Of a stretch of 64,000 nt of DNA, positions 1-8,916 are shown piece by piece. This DNA is from Balneolaceae bacterium (GTDB taxonomy: Bacteria > Bacteroidota > Rhodothermia > Balneolales > Balneolaceae): NCBI GenBank assembly GCA_017640605.1, contig JAEPQH010000001.1, positions 310,001 through 374,000 of the forward strand. Direction: 5' to 3'. The translations under genes were made by a program, and so were the position numbers. The notes below the pieces were generated by a model. That model saw only the letters and a program-made list of their open reading frames with translations, had not been told where the DNA came from and did not search any database. Position 1 is the stretch's first letter; the number at the start of each line of letters is the position of its first letter.

Positions 1-100
1 ATTTGCGGCGATTATTTGGCGCCACAAGTTTCATATTCTTTTTATGCGATTCCCACTTGTGTTCCAGTGGGCCTTCGGGTACTTTCGATTCTAATTTCAT
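1..100 (-). CDS. sdhA: Succinate dehydrogenase flavoprotein subunit, N-terminal fragment
   Basis: The minus strand opens with ATG at 98-100 and reads MKLESKVPEGPLEHKW... for 33 codons until the window edge, without a stop. This resembles the usual N-terminus of the Bacteroidota-type SdhA (K-L-x-S-K-x-P-E-G-P-L), the FAD-carrying subunit that oxidises succinate to fumarate at the inner membrane. Its place downstream of sdhC on the same strand is the expected sdhCAB order, although a GxxExxY gene separates the two here. The FAD-binding domain and active site lie outside the window, so the call rests on the first 33 residues and the neighbour. Confidence 0.8.
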   Translation of the reverse strand, partial: MKLESKVPEGPLEHKWESHKKNMKLVAPNNRRK

Positions 101-134
101 AAGCTTTTTTGACACAGAAACACAAAATCACAAA

Positions 135-542
135 TTAATTGACGATTCTAGTAGTTCCACGTCCTATATTTTTAACGTTAAAGTTAATCAAATAACCAAG
201 TCTTCTGTTAGTTAATCTTAAATGACTCAGAACTTGGGCTTTCCAAACAAGATTTACGATATCTACAGCTTTCAGTTCGCAAATCACACTGTCTTCCACC
301 AATAGATCTAGGCGAAGACCTTCTTCAAATATTAATCCATCATAGTTAATCGGCAAAACTACCTGCCTTTCAACCTGCATGCCTTGTTTTTTTAATTCAT
401 GTTCAAGGCAAACTTCATACACTTTTTCTAACAATCCCGGACCCAATGCTTTGTGCACTTTAAAAGCACAATCCACCAATACGCTACCAATTTGGTTTAG
501 CCTTGCTGGGATTGCTTCATATTTTTCAGTGTTTTTGAGCAT
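135..542 (-). CDS. GxxExxY family protein (PD-(D/E)xK nuclease-like)
   Basis: This 135-residue protein carries the family signature GPGLLEKVYE (G-x-x-E-x-x-Y) near residue 34 and, further on, LDLLVED...CELKAVD, which fits the D...ExK core of PD-(D/E)xK nucleases. Members are widespread, often recently moved, and their biological role is not established. It starts 12 bases after the sdhC stop and ends 34 bases before the sdhA start on the same strand, so it must be co-transcribed with, or at least read through by, the succinate dehydrogenase operon. The reading frame is intact and full length for the family. A catalytic activity is an inference from the fold signature. Confidence 0.85.
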   Translation of the reverse strand: MLKNTEKYEAIPARLNQIGSVLVDCAFKVHKALGPGLLEKVYEVCLEHELKKQGMQVERQVVLPINYDGLIFEEGLRLDLLVEDSVICELKAVDIVNLVWKAQVLSHLRLTNRRLGYLINFNVKNIGRGTTRIVN

Positions 543-554
543 TAGTGGCAGAAT

Positions 555-1259
555 CTAATATGCTATTAATGACCCTTCACCGCCTGTGAAGTAAATGTAT
601 AGTGGTATAAATATGAAACCGGCCATTATTACAATTGCAAAGGCATAAGCCGCAGTTTGAATTTTTTTTGAGGTATCGCCATGCTTCATTCCTAACGAAG
701 TGAAAGCACTCCAAAAACCATGCGATAAATGTAAAATAGCCAGCCCAAGTACGCCTACATAACCAATTACTACCCATGTTTTCTGAAATTCTTCGATAAC
801 CAATCTGCGCAAGTCTCTAACTTCTTTTCCACTTTCAGAAAGAACGGTTGAGTAATCAGCGCCAAATTTGAAATGAATGATGTGTAGCACTAAGAACACT
901 AAAATTATGGTTCCGGTGTAAATCATACTTCTGGAAGCTAAACTTTGATGACTCGCTCCGCCTCGCGTTTTGTATTCGTTATATCCTTCTGGCCGGGCCT
1001 TTCTTTTGTTAAGCCAAATTGAGACTCCTAAAATTGTGTGATACAAAAAGAAGAATGCAAGACCGGCTTCAATTACATAAAGCAACGGTCCAAGACTCAT
1101 TAATTTATCAGTGTAAATGTTAAAGGCTTCAGCACTCCCGAAAATGGTAAGGTTACCGCCCAAATGCCCGATGAGAAACAGCATCAAACCAATGCCGGTA
1201 ATACCGGTCATAAATTTGCGTCCAACTTGCGAATTAATCGCTTTTAAATAAGATGGCAT
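555..1259 (-). CDS. sdhC: Succinate dehydrogenase cytochrome b subunit
   Basis: The 234-residue protein is the b558-type membrane anchor of succinate:quinone oxidoreductase, which passes electrons from SdhA/SdhB to menaquinone and binds haem b. About five hydrophobic helices are visible, with histidines in LIGHLGG, FLYHTILG, VLHIIHFKFG and ILHLSHGFW that are the likely haem ligands. The N-terminus (SQVGRKFMTGITG) and length agree with the Bacteroidota family. It heads the sdh cluster at the window start. A 203-base region separates it from the divergent yigZ and should hold promoters for both. Confidence 0.95.
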   Translation of the reverse strand: MPSYLKAINSQVGRKFMTGITGIGLMLFLIGHLGGNLTIFGSAEAFNIYTDKLMSLGPLLYVIEAGLAFFFLYHTILGVSIWLNKRKARPEGYNEYKTRGGASHQSLASRSMIYTGTIILVFLVLHIIHFKFGADYSTVLSESGKEVRDLRRLVIEEFQKTWVVIGYVGVLGLAILHLSHGFWSAFTSLGMKHGDTSKKIQTAAYAFAIVIMAGFIFIPLYIYFTGGEGSLIAY

Positions 1260-1462
1260 AGGTGTTAATATGTTTTATTAAGGTGCGTATCGGTGGTTTT
1301 TACTAAGTTTCAATAAAAATTGAAAACAGAACGTTCCGATAAATTTTGATATGAAAATCGTTCTTTTATGTTCTAATTACAAGGTAGAATCAGACTAAAT
1401 AAGTGCAGTTTTATCCTATCTTACGGCTATACAATTCCCTCATTTCTCATTCAATTTAGATC

Positions 1463-2077
1463 ATGAAAACCATACAAACCGAAACAGAATCTACCATTAG
1501 AGAAAGAGGCTCAAAATTTTACGGATTTCTTTTTCCTTGTAATTCTGTCGATTCTTTTGAACTCAAACTTGAAGAGTTAAAAAACCACTACCCCGATGCA
1601 ACACATCACTGCAGTGCGTACAGAATAATTTCTGAGCAGATAATTGAATACTCGAACGACGATGGCGAGCCCTCCGGTACTGCCGGATTACCTATTTTGA
1701 ATACCTTAAAATCTGCAGAGCTTGTTAACATTGGGGCAGTAGTAGTTCGATATTATGGAGGCTCTAAACTTGGTAAAGCAGGATTAATTGATGCCTATAG
1801 CATTTCAATTAGTGAGTGCATCAACATTGCTACCATCGGAGATTTACAAAAAGTCTTTCGGCTCAAAATTAGCTACGATTATGCTCAAGAGTCACACATC
1901 AAGCAAATCATTCATACCTTAAAGCTTACTGAATCAGAGCAAGAATTCACAGAAACGGTAACGAAAATTATTCAAGGTCCCATCCAAAAAGAAAACGATT
2001 GCGTACGTTTATTTGAAGCGGTCTCCTATCTTGGTGTTAGCTTCGAACTATTGGATCATATTTTTGTGATGAATTGA
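1463..2077 (+). CDS. yigZ: YigZ/IMPACT family protein
   Basis: The 204-residue protein contains the UPF0029 signatures SNDDGEPSGTAGLPIL and VVRYYGGSKLGKAGLIDAYS. The family is related to eukaryotic IMPACT and has a two-domain RNA-binding-like fold, but its role in bacteria is not settled. The C-terminal roughly 70 residues fit the DUF1949 domain. The ATG follows an AT-rich leader with no clear ribosome-binding sequence. The gene stands 53 bases before the next start, so it may be co-transcribed with the arsM-like gene. Confidence 0.9.
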   Translation: MKTIQTETESTIRERGSKFYGFLFPCNSVDSFELKLEELKNHYPDATHHCSAYRIISEQIIEYSNDDGEPSGTAGLPILNTLKSAELVNIGAVVVRYYGGSKLGKAGLIDAYSISISECINIATIGDLQKVFRLKISYDYAQESHIKQIIHTLKLTESEQEFTETVTKIIQGPIQKENDCVRLFEAVSYLGVSFELLDHIFVMN

Positions 2078-2130
2078 ATACACGATATCATTATCCTAAG
2101 AAAAATCATTCGGCGCTTAAATTATTATTT

Positions 2131-3186
2131 ATGAAAAACGATCTTCACGATCAGGTTGCTACTTACTACGGAAAAACTATTACCTCTACCAACGACCTGA
2201 AAACATCGGCATGTTGCACAAACATCGAGTATCCATCGCACATCAAACAGATTTTATCTGAGCTTCACGACGAAACACTCTCAAAATACTATGGTTGTGG
2301 ACTTACCATTCCTTCTCAACTCGACGGTTTGAATGTTCTTGATTTAGGCTCAGGATCCGGGCGTGATTGTTTTGTGCTAAGTAAACTCGTTGGCGAAAAA
2401 GGTGCTGTAGTTGGCGTAGACATGACGGACGAACAATTATTAACAGCAAATACGCATATTGGATATCATGCTGAAAAATTCGGCTATTCGAATGTCCAAT
2501 TCATAAAAGGGCACATCGAACACCTCGATCAGTTAGGACTTCCTGAAGCATCGTTTGATTTGATTGTTTCAAACTGTGTAGTAAATCTGGCTTCCGATAA
2601 ACGTGCTGTACTACAAGGTGCGTTTGATCTGTTGAAATTAGGTGGTGAGATGTATTTCAGCGATGTATATGCAGATCGAAGAATCCCAAATCATGTTGCC
2701 AATGACCCTGAAGTGTATGGCGAGTGCTTAGGTGGGGCGCTATACTGGAATGACTTCCTGAATATTGCAAAATCAGTCGGGTTTACCGATCCTCGTTCTG
2801 TTTCTTCTGATAAAATCGCTATCGACGATGAGCGAATTGCAAAGTTAGTTGGGAATATCAATTTCTACTCGGTGACTTATCGCCTGATGAAACTCCCCGC
2901 GTTGGAAAGTGATTGCGAGGATTATGGTCAGGCTGTGCGATACAAGGGAACCATCGAATATGAAGAAGACAAGTTTATGCTCGATGATCATCACATTTTT
3001 GAAACTGGTCGTATTTACACCGTTTGCGGAAATACATATATGATGTTGCATGACACCCGATTTAAAGAACACTTCGATTTTTGGGGTGATTTCTCCACGC
3101 ATTATGGAATTTTTGAGGGATGTGGTGGATCAGCTCCTTTCTCAACAGAAACTATGAATGCTGAAGGAGTTGCTCAATGCTGTTAA
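2131..3186 (+). CDS. arsM: ArsM-like arsenite S-adenosylmethionine methyltransferase
   Basis: This 351-residue protein has a class I SAM-methyltransferase core (LDLGSGSGRDCFVLS, then VGVDMTDEQL) and the three cysteine positions typical of ArsM: the CC pair at 28-29, C149 in SNCVVNL and C199 in GECLGGALY. ArsM methylates trivalent arsenic using SAM. The C-terminal third (DDHHIFETG...VCGNTYMML) is the extension seen in long ArsM proteins. The ATG at 2131 is chosen; an upstream TTG at 2074 would add 19 residues unlike the family. The protein ends in CC. Its last 10 bases overlap the start of a radical SAM gene, so the two are probably translated together. Substrate identity is inferred from the cysteines. 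Confidence 0.85.
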   Translation: MKNDLHDQVATYYGKTITSTNDLKTSACCTNIEYPSHIKQILSELHDETLSKYYGCGLTIPSQLDGLNVLDLGSGSGRDCFVLSKLVGEKGAVVGVDMTDEQLLTANTHIGYHAEKFGYSNVQFIKGHIEHLDQLGLPEASFDLIVSNCVVNLASDKRAVLQGAFDLLKLGGEMYFSDVYADRRIPNHVANDPEVYGECLGGALYWNDFLNIAKSVGFTDPRSVSSDKIAIDDERIAKLVGNINFYSVTYRLMKLPALESDCEDYGQAVRYKGTIEYEEDKFMLDDHHIFETGRIYTVCGNTYMMLHDTRFKEHFDFWGDFSTHYGIFEGCGGSAPFSTETMNAEGVAQCC

Positions 3187-4136
3187 AAGAAAAAGAAATT
3201 GCAGAGAACTTTGCATCCAGAGGTAAATTTGTTGATGAAAAAATCACCGGAAAAGGGGAAGATCGAGCCTACGTTGATTTAGTTAAACTCAAAACACTTT
3301 GGATTAATACCGGTACGCGATGTAATCTGCAGTGTCAGAATTGTTACATCGAATCCTCCCCTACTAACGATGAGCTTTTGTTCATCACCAAGCAAGAAGT
3401 AGATAACTACCTCGATGAAATTGAAGAGCTGGAACTTGGTACATCAACAATTTCTTTCACCGGAGGCGAGCCGTTTTTAAATAAAGATATGCTTCCCATT
3501 TTGCAGGAGTGCTTATCCAGAGGGTTTGAAGTGCTCGTTTTAACTAATGCTTACCGAGCAATCGACAAGCATTTCGATGAACTAAAGCGATTGAATAGCG
3601 CATTCACAAATAAAATAAGTCTTAGGGTTTCACTCGATCACTACACAGCCGAAGTGCATGAAGAGGAACGAGGTCCAAAAACTTTTGATCGAACACTTAA
3701 AACCATCAAAAAACTATCTGATTGGGGTTTTGATGTGAGTATAGCAGGACGCTCGCTGGCCGATGAATCTCGGACAGATGCTTTGCTAGGATATCAGGGA
3801 ATTCTAAATCAATATGAGATTAACCTTAAAGTGGCTGATGGTAATAACATTGTCATTTTTCCTGAAATGTCTACGTCGAGAGACGTGCCGGAAATAACAA
3901 CGGCTTGTTGGGATATTCTTGGCGTGCATCCACATCAACAAATGTGTGCTACCGAACGCATGGTTGTAAAACGTAAGGGAACTAATGCACCAGTTGTTCT
4001 GCCTTGCACATTAATTGCTTACGATGAAGCATTCGAAATGGGCACAACCTTAAAAGAATCCTTCGAGCGAGTGTATCTCAATCATCCTTATTGCGCACAG
4101 TTTTGCGTACTTGGTGGGGCAAGTTGTTCGGGTTGA
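3177..4136 (+). CDS. Radical SAM protein coupled to arsM
   Basis: The 319-residue protein has the radical SAM cluster motif at C49, C53 and C56 (RCNLQCQNCY), followed by SFTGGEPFLN, the SAM-binding GGE motif. The C-terminal part has further cysteines (QMCATER, LPCTLIAYDE, HPYCAQFCVLGGASC) that could bind an auxiliary iron-sulfur cluster. It overlaps arsM by 10 bases, which points to a shared pathway. The arsenosugar enzyme ArsS also pairs with ArsM, but its CxxxCxxC context (CNQTCxHCH) differs from the one here, so I do not call this ArsS. The reaction is unknown; an organoarsenical product is an inference from the neighbour. Confidence 0.75.
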   Translation: MLLKEKEIAENFASRGKFVDEKITGKGEDRAYVDLVKLKTLWINTGTRCNLQCQNCYIESSPTNDELLFITKQEVDNYLDEIEELELGTSTISFTGGEPFLNKDMLPILQECLSRGFEVLVLTNAYRAIDKHFDELKRLNSAFTNKISLRVSLDHYTAEVHEEERGPKTFDRTLKTIKKLSDWGFDVSIAGRSLADESRTDALLGYQGILNQYEINLKVADGNNIVIFPEMSTSRDVPEITTACWDILGVHPHQQMCATERMVVKRKGTNAPVVLPCTLIAYDEAFEMGTTLKESFERVYLNHPYCAQFCVLGGASCSG

Positions 4137-4218
4137 TAGTATTTTCTTCTTTGGAACGCTTCAACATTAATTATCTTTACTTCTGCCTCAACAATGGCAA
4201 TCTGAAGCAACAGCAAAC

Positions 4219-4761
4219 ATGAAGATATACACGAAAAAAGGCGATCAAGGACAAACCTCACTATTTGGCGGACAAACCGTAGCGAAAAACGAAAAGCGTA
4301 TCGACGCTTATGGCACCGTGGATGAACTCAATTCCGTTATTGGCGTGGTTAGGGCTCATAATGTGGACGCTCAAATCGACGAATGGTTAAACACCGTGCA
4401 ACATCAATTATTTGTTTTAGGGTCTGATTTAGCTACTCCGCACAGTAGAGAGGTACGCATCGATCGTATTTCTAAATCGGAAATTACGTTTCTGGAACAA
4501 CATATCGATGAAATGGACGGGCAATTGGCGGCTTTAAAAAACTTCATCTTACCGGGTGGTACCAAAGCGGCGTCATTTTTGCACCTTGCCCGAACAGTAT
4601 GTCGCCGTGCTGAACGTATAACTGTGGCTTGCACCGAAGTTGATTATGTAAGCGAATGGACCATCAAATATTTAAATCGATTGTCCGACTTTTTATTTAT
4701 GCTTGCTCGTTTCGAAAATTTTAAATCCGGTGAAGATGACATCCCCTGGATACCTGCTTAA
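4219..4761 (+). CDS. PduO-type cob(I)alamin adenosyltransferase
   Basis: The 180-residue protein opens with KIYTKKGDQGQTSLFGG, the ATP-binding N-terminus of PduO-type adenosyltransferases, and continues with AYGTVDELNSVIG and ARTVCRRAER, which contribute to ATP and corrinoid binding. It transfers the adenosyl group of ATP to cob(I)alamin to make coenzyme B12 in the cytoplasm. Length and motifs are normal. It lies 82 bases after the radical SAM gene and only 3 bases before the SGNH-TPR gene. No B12 riboswitch is apparent in the short upstream gap. Confidence 0.92.
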   Translation: MKIYTKKGDQGQTSLFGGQTVAKNEKRIDAYGTVDELNSVIGVVRAHNVDAQIDEWLNTVQHQLFVLGSDLATPHSREVRIDRISKSEITFLEQHIDEMDGQLAALKNFILPGGTKAASFLHLARTVCRRAERITVACTEVDYVSEWTIKYLNRLSDFLFMLARFENFKSGEDDIPWIPA

Positions 4762-4764
4762 ACT

Positions 4765-6663
4765 ATGAGTGCAAAAAAGACATCAAAAAATTCGAAAGAA
4801 CCATTATCGAACCGAAAGAAGATTCTTTTTTACGCGATCACTTTTTCGATTCCGATTCTCTTCTTTTTGATAATTGAAGTTGCCCTGCGAGCCATCGACT
4901 ACAAAGGGAATAACGACCTTTTTATCGATCCGGAAATTCCTGATGTCGAATTCCTATACCCTAACCCGAATTTTGCATCGCGCTATTTTTTCTATACCAA
5001 CACGGTTCCAAGTCCTTCGATGGACATGTTTTTAGCGGAAAAACCAGCCAATGGTTTTCGTGTTTTTGCGATGGGAGGTTCATCCGCGGCGGGCTATCCT
5101 TATGGATTTAATGGTACTTATTCTCGTGTAGTTAACGATGTACTTCAGGATGCTCTTCCGGATAAAACCGTGGAAGTTATTAACGTGGGAATTTCTGCCA
5201 TAAGCACCTACACATTGTTCGATCAGGTTAATGAAATTATTGCTCAACAACCGGATGCAGTTCTTATTTATGCCGGCCACAATGAATTTTATGGAGCATT
5301 GGGTGTAGGCTCAAATGAAAATCTGGGTGGTTTCCCTGCCTTTGTTCGCTTTTATCTGAACATGCAGCGCTTAAAAACGTTCATGTTATTACGAACAATC
5401 ATTGTAGATAGCGGTAAATGGTTTGCCGAAACTTTTGGTGATTCTGAATACGATGCCTCTGCTACTTTGATGGAGCGAATTGTAGATTCCCGATCTATTG
5501 AAATGGGCAGTCCGAAATATGAATTGGCAATGATTCAGTTCCAAAGTAATCTGAATGCGATAATTGCAAAATATCAGAAAGCAGGCATTCCTGTTTTTAT
5601 TGGTAGTGTTGCCAGTAATCTTAAAGATCATGCACCCTTTGTTGATATTCAGGATGGCGAACAACCTTCTGCGCAGGAAACCTACGATGCGGCTAACACA
5701 GCTTATGAGAATCGAGAGCTTGATAAAGCACACGAATTATACACACTTGCAAAAGACTTAGATGGATTAAAATTTCGGGCACCGACTCAGATTAATCAGA
5801 TCATCAGAGAAACCACTCAATCGAATGAAATGGTGTATTATGTGCCAAGCGAAGAAGAATTAACCCGATTCACGTACGATGGAATTATCGGTTTCGACTT
5901 AATGCTGGAGCACCTCCATCCCAATCAGCGTGGTTATTTTATCATCGGAAAAACCTTCGCAGCCTCTTTACTTGATTATTTGGACATCCCAGAATCACAA
6001 CTTCCGCAGCGTTTAAATGATTACTTCGAGGACATGCACTTTACCGACTTCGACCATCGAGTGGCTTACCACCGCGTAGAAACTCTTAAACAAGGATTTC
6101 CATTTGTGATGGGCGAAAAGCCAACTCCTTATCAGGTAGATTATGACCCTATTTCTATTGTGGATAGCTTAGCATTTAGAACGGTTCATTTTAATATGAG
6201 CTGGGATAAAGCAAAGGTACATTTAGCCGATCATTATGAACGAACAGGACAAAAAGAAAAAGCTATTGCTGAATATTTGGGCTTGATTCGTAACCAACCA
6301 TGGAATGAATCACCTTATATCTTTGCAGCTCGTATTTATCTGGATCAAAACGATTTTGATGCGGCTGAACCTTTACTTCGCAAAGCTTATGCGATAAATC
6401 CAAGAGATGCATTTATCACCAAAATGCTGGGTGCAATTGAAGTTCAACAAGGCAATGCTAAAGAAGGGATTCGTTTTTTGGAGGAATCACGTCGATTAAA
6501 TCCAAGCGACCCACAAATGTTATACAATTTATCCGGTGCTTACGGTATTGATAAGCAGTTCGGTAAGGCTTTAGAAATAGCACAAAAAGTGCGCCAAGTT
6601 AATCCGCGTTTTCCGGGTAATGAAGCTTGGATTCAACAATTACAAACGATATTAAATCAATAA
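4765..6663 (+). CDS. Membrane-anchored SGNH-hydrolase-like protein with TPR repeats
   Basis: The 632-residue protein has a basic N-terminus and one membrane helix (about residues 22-44), so the rest is probably periplasmic. An SGNH/GDSL-like domain follows: GGSSAAGYPYG carries the nucleophile serine (block I), YAGHNEFYG matches block III, and LEHLHPNQRGY supplies the late histidine. The C-terminal 150 residues contain TPR repeats (KAKVHLADHYERTGQ..., AEPLLRKAYAINP, GIRFLEESRRLNPSD). Such proteins can act as O-acyl esterases or acyltransferases on surface polymers, but the substrate is not known. It ends 2 bases before glmM, suggesting one transcript. Similar SGNH proteins are often found near carbamoyltransferase/DUF5989/SxtJ genes, which here lie 4 kb downstream. 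Confidence 0.75.
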   Translation: MSAKKTSKNSKEPLSNRKKILFYAITFSIPILFFLIIEVALRAIDYKGNNDLFIDPEIPDVEFLYPNPNFASRYFFYTNTVPSPSMDMFLAEKPANGFRVFAMGGSSAAGYPYGFNGTYSRVVNDVLQDALPDKTVEVINVGISAISTYTLFDQVNEIIAQQPDAVLIYAGHNEFYGALGVGSNENLGGFPAFVRFYLNMQRLKTFMLLRTIIVDSGKWFAETFGDSEYDASATLMERIVDSRSIEMGSPKYELAMIQFQSNLNAIIAKYQKAGIPVFIGSVASNLKDHAPFVDIQDGEQPSAQETYDAANTAYENRELDKAHELYTLAKDLDGLKFRAPTQINQIIRETTQSNEMVYYVPSEEELTRFTYDGIIGFDLMLEHLHPNQRGYFIIGKTFAASLLDYLDIPESQLPQRLNDYFEDMHFTDFDHRVAYHRVETLKQGFPFVMGEKPTPYQVDYDPISIVDSLAFRTVHFNMSWDKAKVHLADHYERTGQKEKAIAEYLGLIRNQPWNESPYIFAARIYLDQNDFDAAEPLLRKAYAINPRDAFITKMLGAIEVQQGNAKEGIRFLEESRRLNPSDPQMLYNLSGAYGIDKQFGKALEIAQKVRQVNPRFPGNEAWIQQLQTILNQ

Positions 6664-6665
6664 TT

Positions 6666-8012
6666 ATGGCATTAATGGTATCCGTTTCGGGAATCAGAGG
6701 GATTTTTGGTGAAGATTTAACTCCTGAGAATTTGGCACGCTTTACCGCTGCCTACGGAACTTGGGTAGACGGTGGAACCGTAGTACTCGGTCGCGACACC
6801 CGAGTAACCGGTAAACTGTGCGAGGACATAGTTGCTGCCACGCTTAAAAGTGTGGGATGTGATGTGGTTCGTGTTGGGATCGTACCTACCCCAACCGTTG
6901 CAATGGGCGTGCTGAAATATAAAGCCGCAGGTGGCATCATCATCTCAGCAAGTCATAATCCGGCCGAATGGAATGCGCTTAAATTACTAAATGGAACGAG
7001 TGAATTCATGGACGCTGATCAAGGTGCGGAGATGATTAAAATCAATGATTCCGGTTCATTTAATTATCAACGATTTGATAAAATTGGTGTAGAATGTGAT
7101 GATGAATCCTTAGTCGATTATCACATCGAACAGATTTTAGCTCTTCCATTTATCGATGCAGACATAATCAAAAATGCACAACTATCGGTGGCAGTGGATG
7201 CTGTAAATGGTGCAGGCTCCATTTCGGTGCCCAAACTTCTCGAAGCTCTTGGAGTTGAAACCATCCATAAAATTCACTGCGAACCAAATGGGATTTTCCC
7301 ACACAATCCGGAACCATTACCCGAGCATCTCACTGAAATTTGTGATTTGGTAAAGCAAACTAACGCAGATTTAGGCGTTGTTACCGATCCGGATGCCGAC
7401 CGACTTGCTTTAGTTGATGAAAAAGGCGAGTTATTCGGGGAAGAATACACTCAAGCTACCGTGTTTGACTTTATTCTATCAAAAAAAGCTGGTCCAACAA
7501 CTACAAATCTTTCCTCATCTCGAGTGGCGGACGATATCTCAAAAAAATATGGGCAAATCTGTCATCGCTCTAAAGTAGGTGAAATTAATGTGGTGAAAAA
7601 AATGCAAGAGGTGGAAGCCGTTGTTGGTGGTGAAGGTAGTGGAGGAATTATAGTACCCGATTTACACTACGGAAGAGATGCGTTGGTTGGAATTGCCTGC
7701 GTGTTACAACATCTGGCTGAACAAAAAGTAGCAGCCTCTGAGCTACGAGCTAGATACACCAATTATTTTATGAGCAAGAATAAGATACAGTTGGATGAAC
7801 TTGGTAAAGATGCAGATGAAGTGCTTGAAACCGTAAAGGAACGATTTAGCTCATTAAATCCGATCACTATTGATGGAGTTAAAGTTGATTTTGAGGAAGG
7901 TTGGGTTCATCTTAGAAAATCAAATACCGAACCTATTATCCGCGTTTATTCCGAAGGAAAATCTGTGGATGCTGCCAACGCATTTGCAGCTAAGGTAACT
8001 TCAATCATTTAA
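6666..8012 (+). CDS. glmM: Phosphoglucosamine mutase
   Basis: The 448-residue alpha-D-phosphohexomutase has the phosphoserine loop ISASHNP (S96), the Mg2+ loop DPDADR, the sugar loop GGEGSGG and the phosphate-binding RKSNTEPIIRVY near the C-terminus. It most likely converts glucosamine-6-phosphate to glucosamine-1-phosphate for cell-wall precursors. The ATG at 6666 is taken because it starts the family-typical LMVSVSGIRG; an upstream TTG at 6627 lies inside the preceding gene. A phosphomannomutase or phosphoglucomutase role cannot be excluded from sequence alone. Confidence 0.85.
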   Translation: MALMVSVSGIRGIFGEDLTPENLARFTAAYGTWVDGGTVVLGRDTRVTGKLCEDIVAATLKSVGCDVVRVGIVPTPTVAMGVLKYKAAGGIIISASHNPAEWNALKLLNGTSEFMDADQGAEMIKINDSGSFNYQRFDKIGVECDDESLVDYHIEQILALPFIDADIIKNAQLSVAVDAVNGAGSISVPKLLEALGVETIHKIHCEPNGIFPHNPEPLPEHLTEICDLVKQTNADLGVVTDPDADRLALVDEKGELFGEEYTQATVFDFILSKKAGPTTTNLSSSRVADDISKKYGQICHRSKVGEINVVKKMQEVEAVVGGEGSGGIIVPDLHYGRDALVGIACVLQHLAEQKVAASELRARYTNYFMSKNKIQLDELGKDADEVLETVKERFSSLNPITIDGVKVDFEEGWVHLRKSNTEPIIRVYSEGKSVDAANAFAAKVTSII

Positions 8013-8017
8013 CGGCC

Positions 8018-8911
8018 ATGAAACAATTAAGTCTTCTTCCCCTGTTTTTGATGTTGATTACTTCAGGAGCCTGCGCTCAAAATCAATCAGGCAAATCTGA
8101 AGTAAAACTCGAAAACTCAGACATCACTTACACTGAACAGGATGCAGCCATATTTGCGGATATTGTTGAGCGATTCCAAGACGAGGCCGATCAACCGATC
8201 AATGTGTTAATTCCTGAAATTGGGAAGTATTTTTTGGGGAATGAATATGTTGCGCATACGCTGGAAGTAAACGAGGAAGAAAAACTGATTGTGAATTTAC
8301 GGGAACTGGATTGTACTACGTATGCTGAAAACCTGTTGGCACTCGCTCGAACCCTGAAATCAGAGAATCAATCGTTTGAACAATTCGCCGAAGAGATCAA
8401 AAAAATCCGTTATCGGGATGGTCAACTTGATGAATATCCATCAAGATTACACTACTTCAGTGATTGGATTTACAATAATAGAGCTAACAATTTGGTAAGC
8501 ACCCCGGCCGACAGTTTTGGTGCACCTTTTCCAAACAAAGTGAGCTTTATGAGTTCGAATCCGGATAGCTATAAGCACCTAAAACAGAACCCTGAATACG
8601 TTTCTATTATCGAGCAACAGGAAGCTAAAATAAATAGCAATAATTACTATTATGTATCAAAGGAGAACATCCCCGAGTATGAGCATTTGCTAAAGGAAGG
8701 CGACATTATCGGCCTAACCACCAGCATAAATGGGCTGGATGTTGCCCATGTTGGAGTGTTGGTTGAGCAAAATGGAAAACTACATTTGATGCATGCTTCT
8801 CAATCGAGTTTGAAAGTTGAAATTTCTGATGACCCCATCTCGTCTTTCCTGAAACCCAATTCTAAGAATACCGGAATTATGATTGCACGCCCGGTAGACA
8901 TTCTAAACTAA
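8018..8911 (+). CDS. DUF1460 lipoprotein, NlpC/P60-like
   Basis: This 297-residue protein begins with a lipoprotein-like signal (MLITSGAC, Cys at residue 19). The DUF1460 core is visible: LDCTTYAENLLAL with the probable catalytic cysteine, LHYFSDWIYNN, and VAHVGVLVEQNGKLHLMHAS with a histidine pair. DUF1460 members are N-acetylmuramoyl-L-alanine amidase or peptidase-like enzymes of the NlpC/P60 superfamily acting on peptidoglycan fragments. It follows glmM by 5 bases and precedes msrB by 5 bases, so these probably form one operon with a cell-wall flavour. The exact bond cleaved is not deducible. Confidence 0.85.
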   Translation: MKQLSLLPLFLMLITSGACAQNQSGKSEVKLENSDITYTEQDAAIFADIVERFQDEADQPINVLIPEIGKYFLGNEYVAHTLEVNEEEKLIVNLRELDCTTYAENLLALARTLKSENQSFEQFAEEIKKIRYRDGQLDEYPSRLHYFSDWIYNNRANNLVSTPADSFGAPFPNKVSFMSSNPDSYKHLKQNPEYVSIIEQQEAKINSNNYYYVSKENIPEYEHLLKEGDIIGLTTSINGLDVAHVGVLVEQNGKLHLMHASQSSLKVEISDDPISSFLKPNSKNTGIMIARPVDILN

Positions 8912-8916
8912 CGATT

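Noticed and set aside
3-215. A 70-codon plus-strand frame at the window edge
   Set aside because: It runs antisense to the sdhA start and the GxxExxY gene, both of which have clear family signatures.
1329-1336. GAACGTTC palindrome upstream of sdhC and yigZ
   Set aside because: Only 8 bases long, with no repeat nearby; expected by chance.
2074-2130. Upstream TTG start for the arsM-like gene
   Set aside because: It overlaps the yigZ stop, and the extra residues are unlike ArsM; ATG at 2131 fits.
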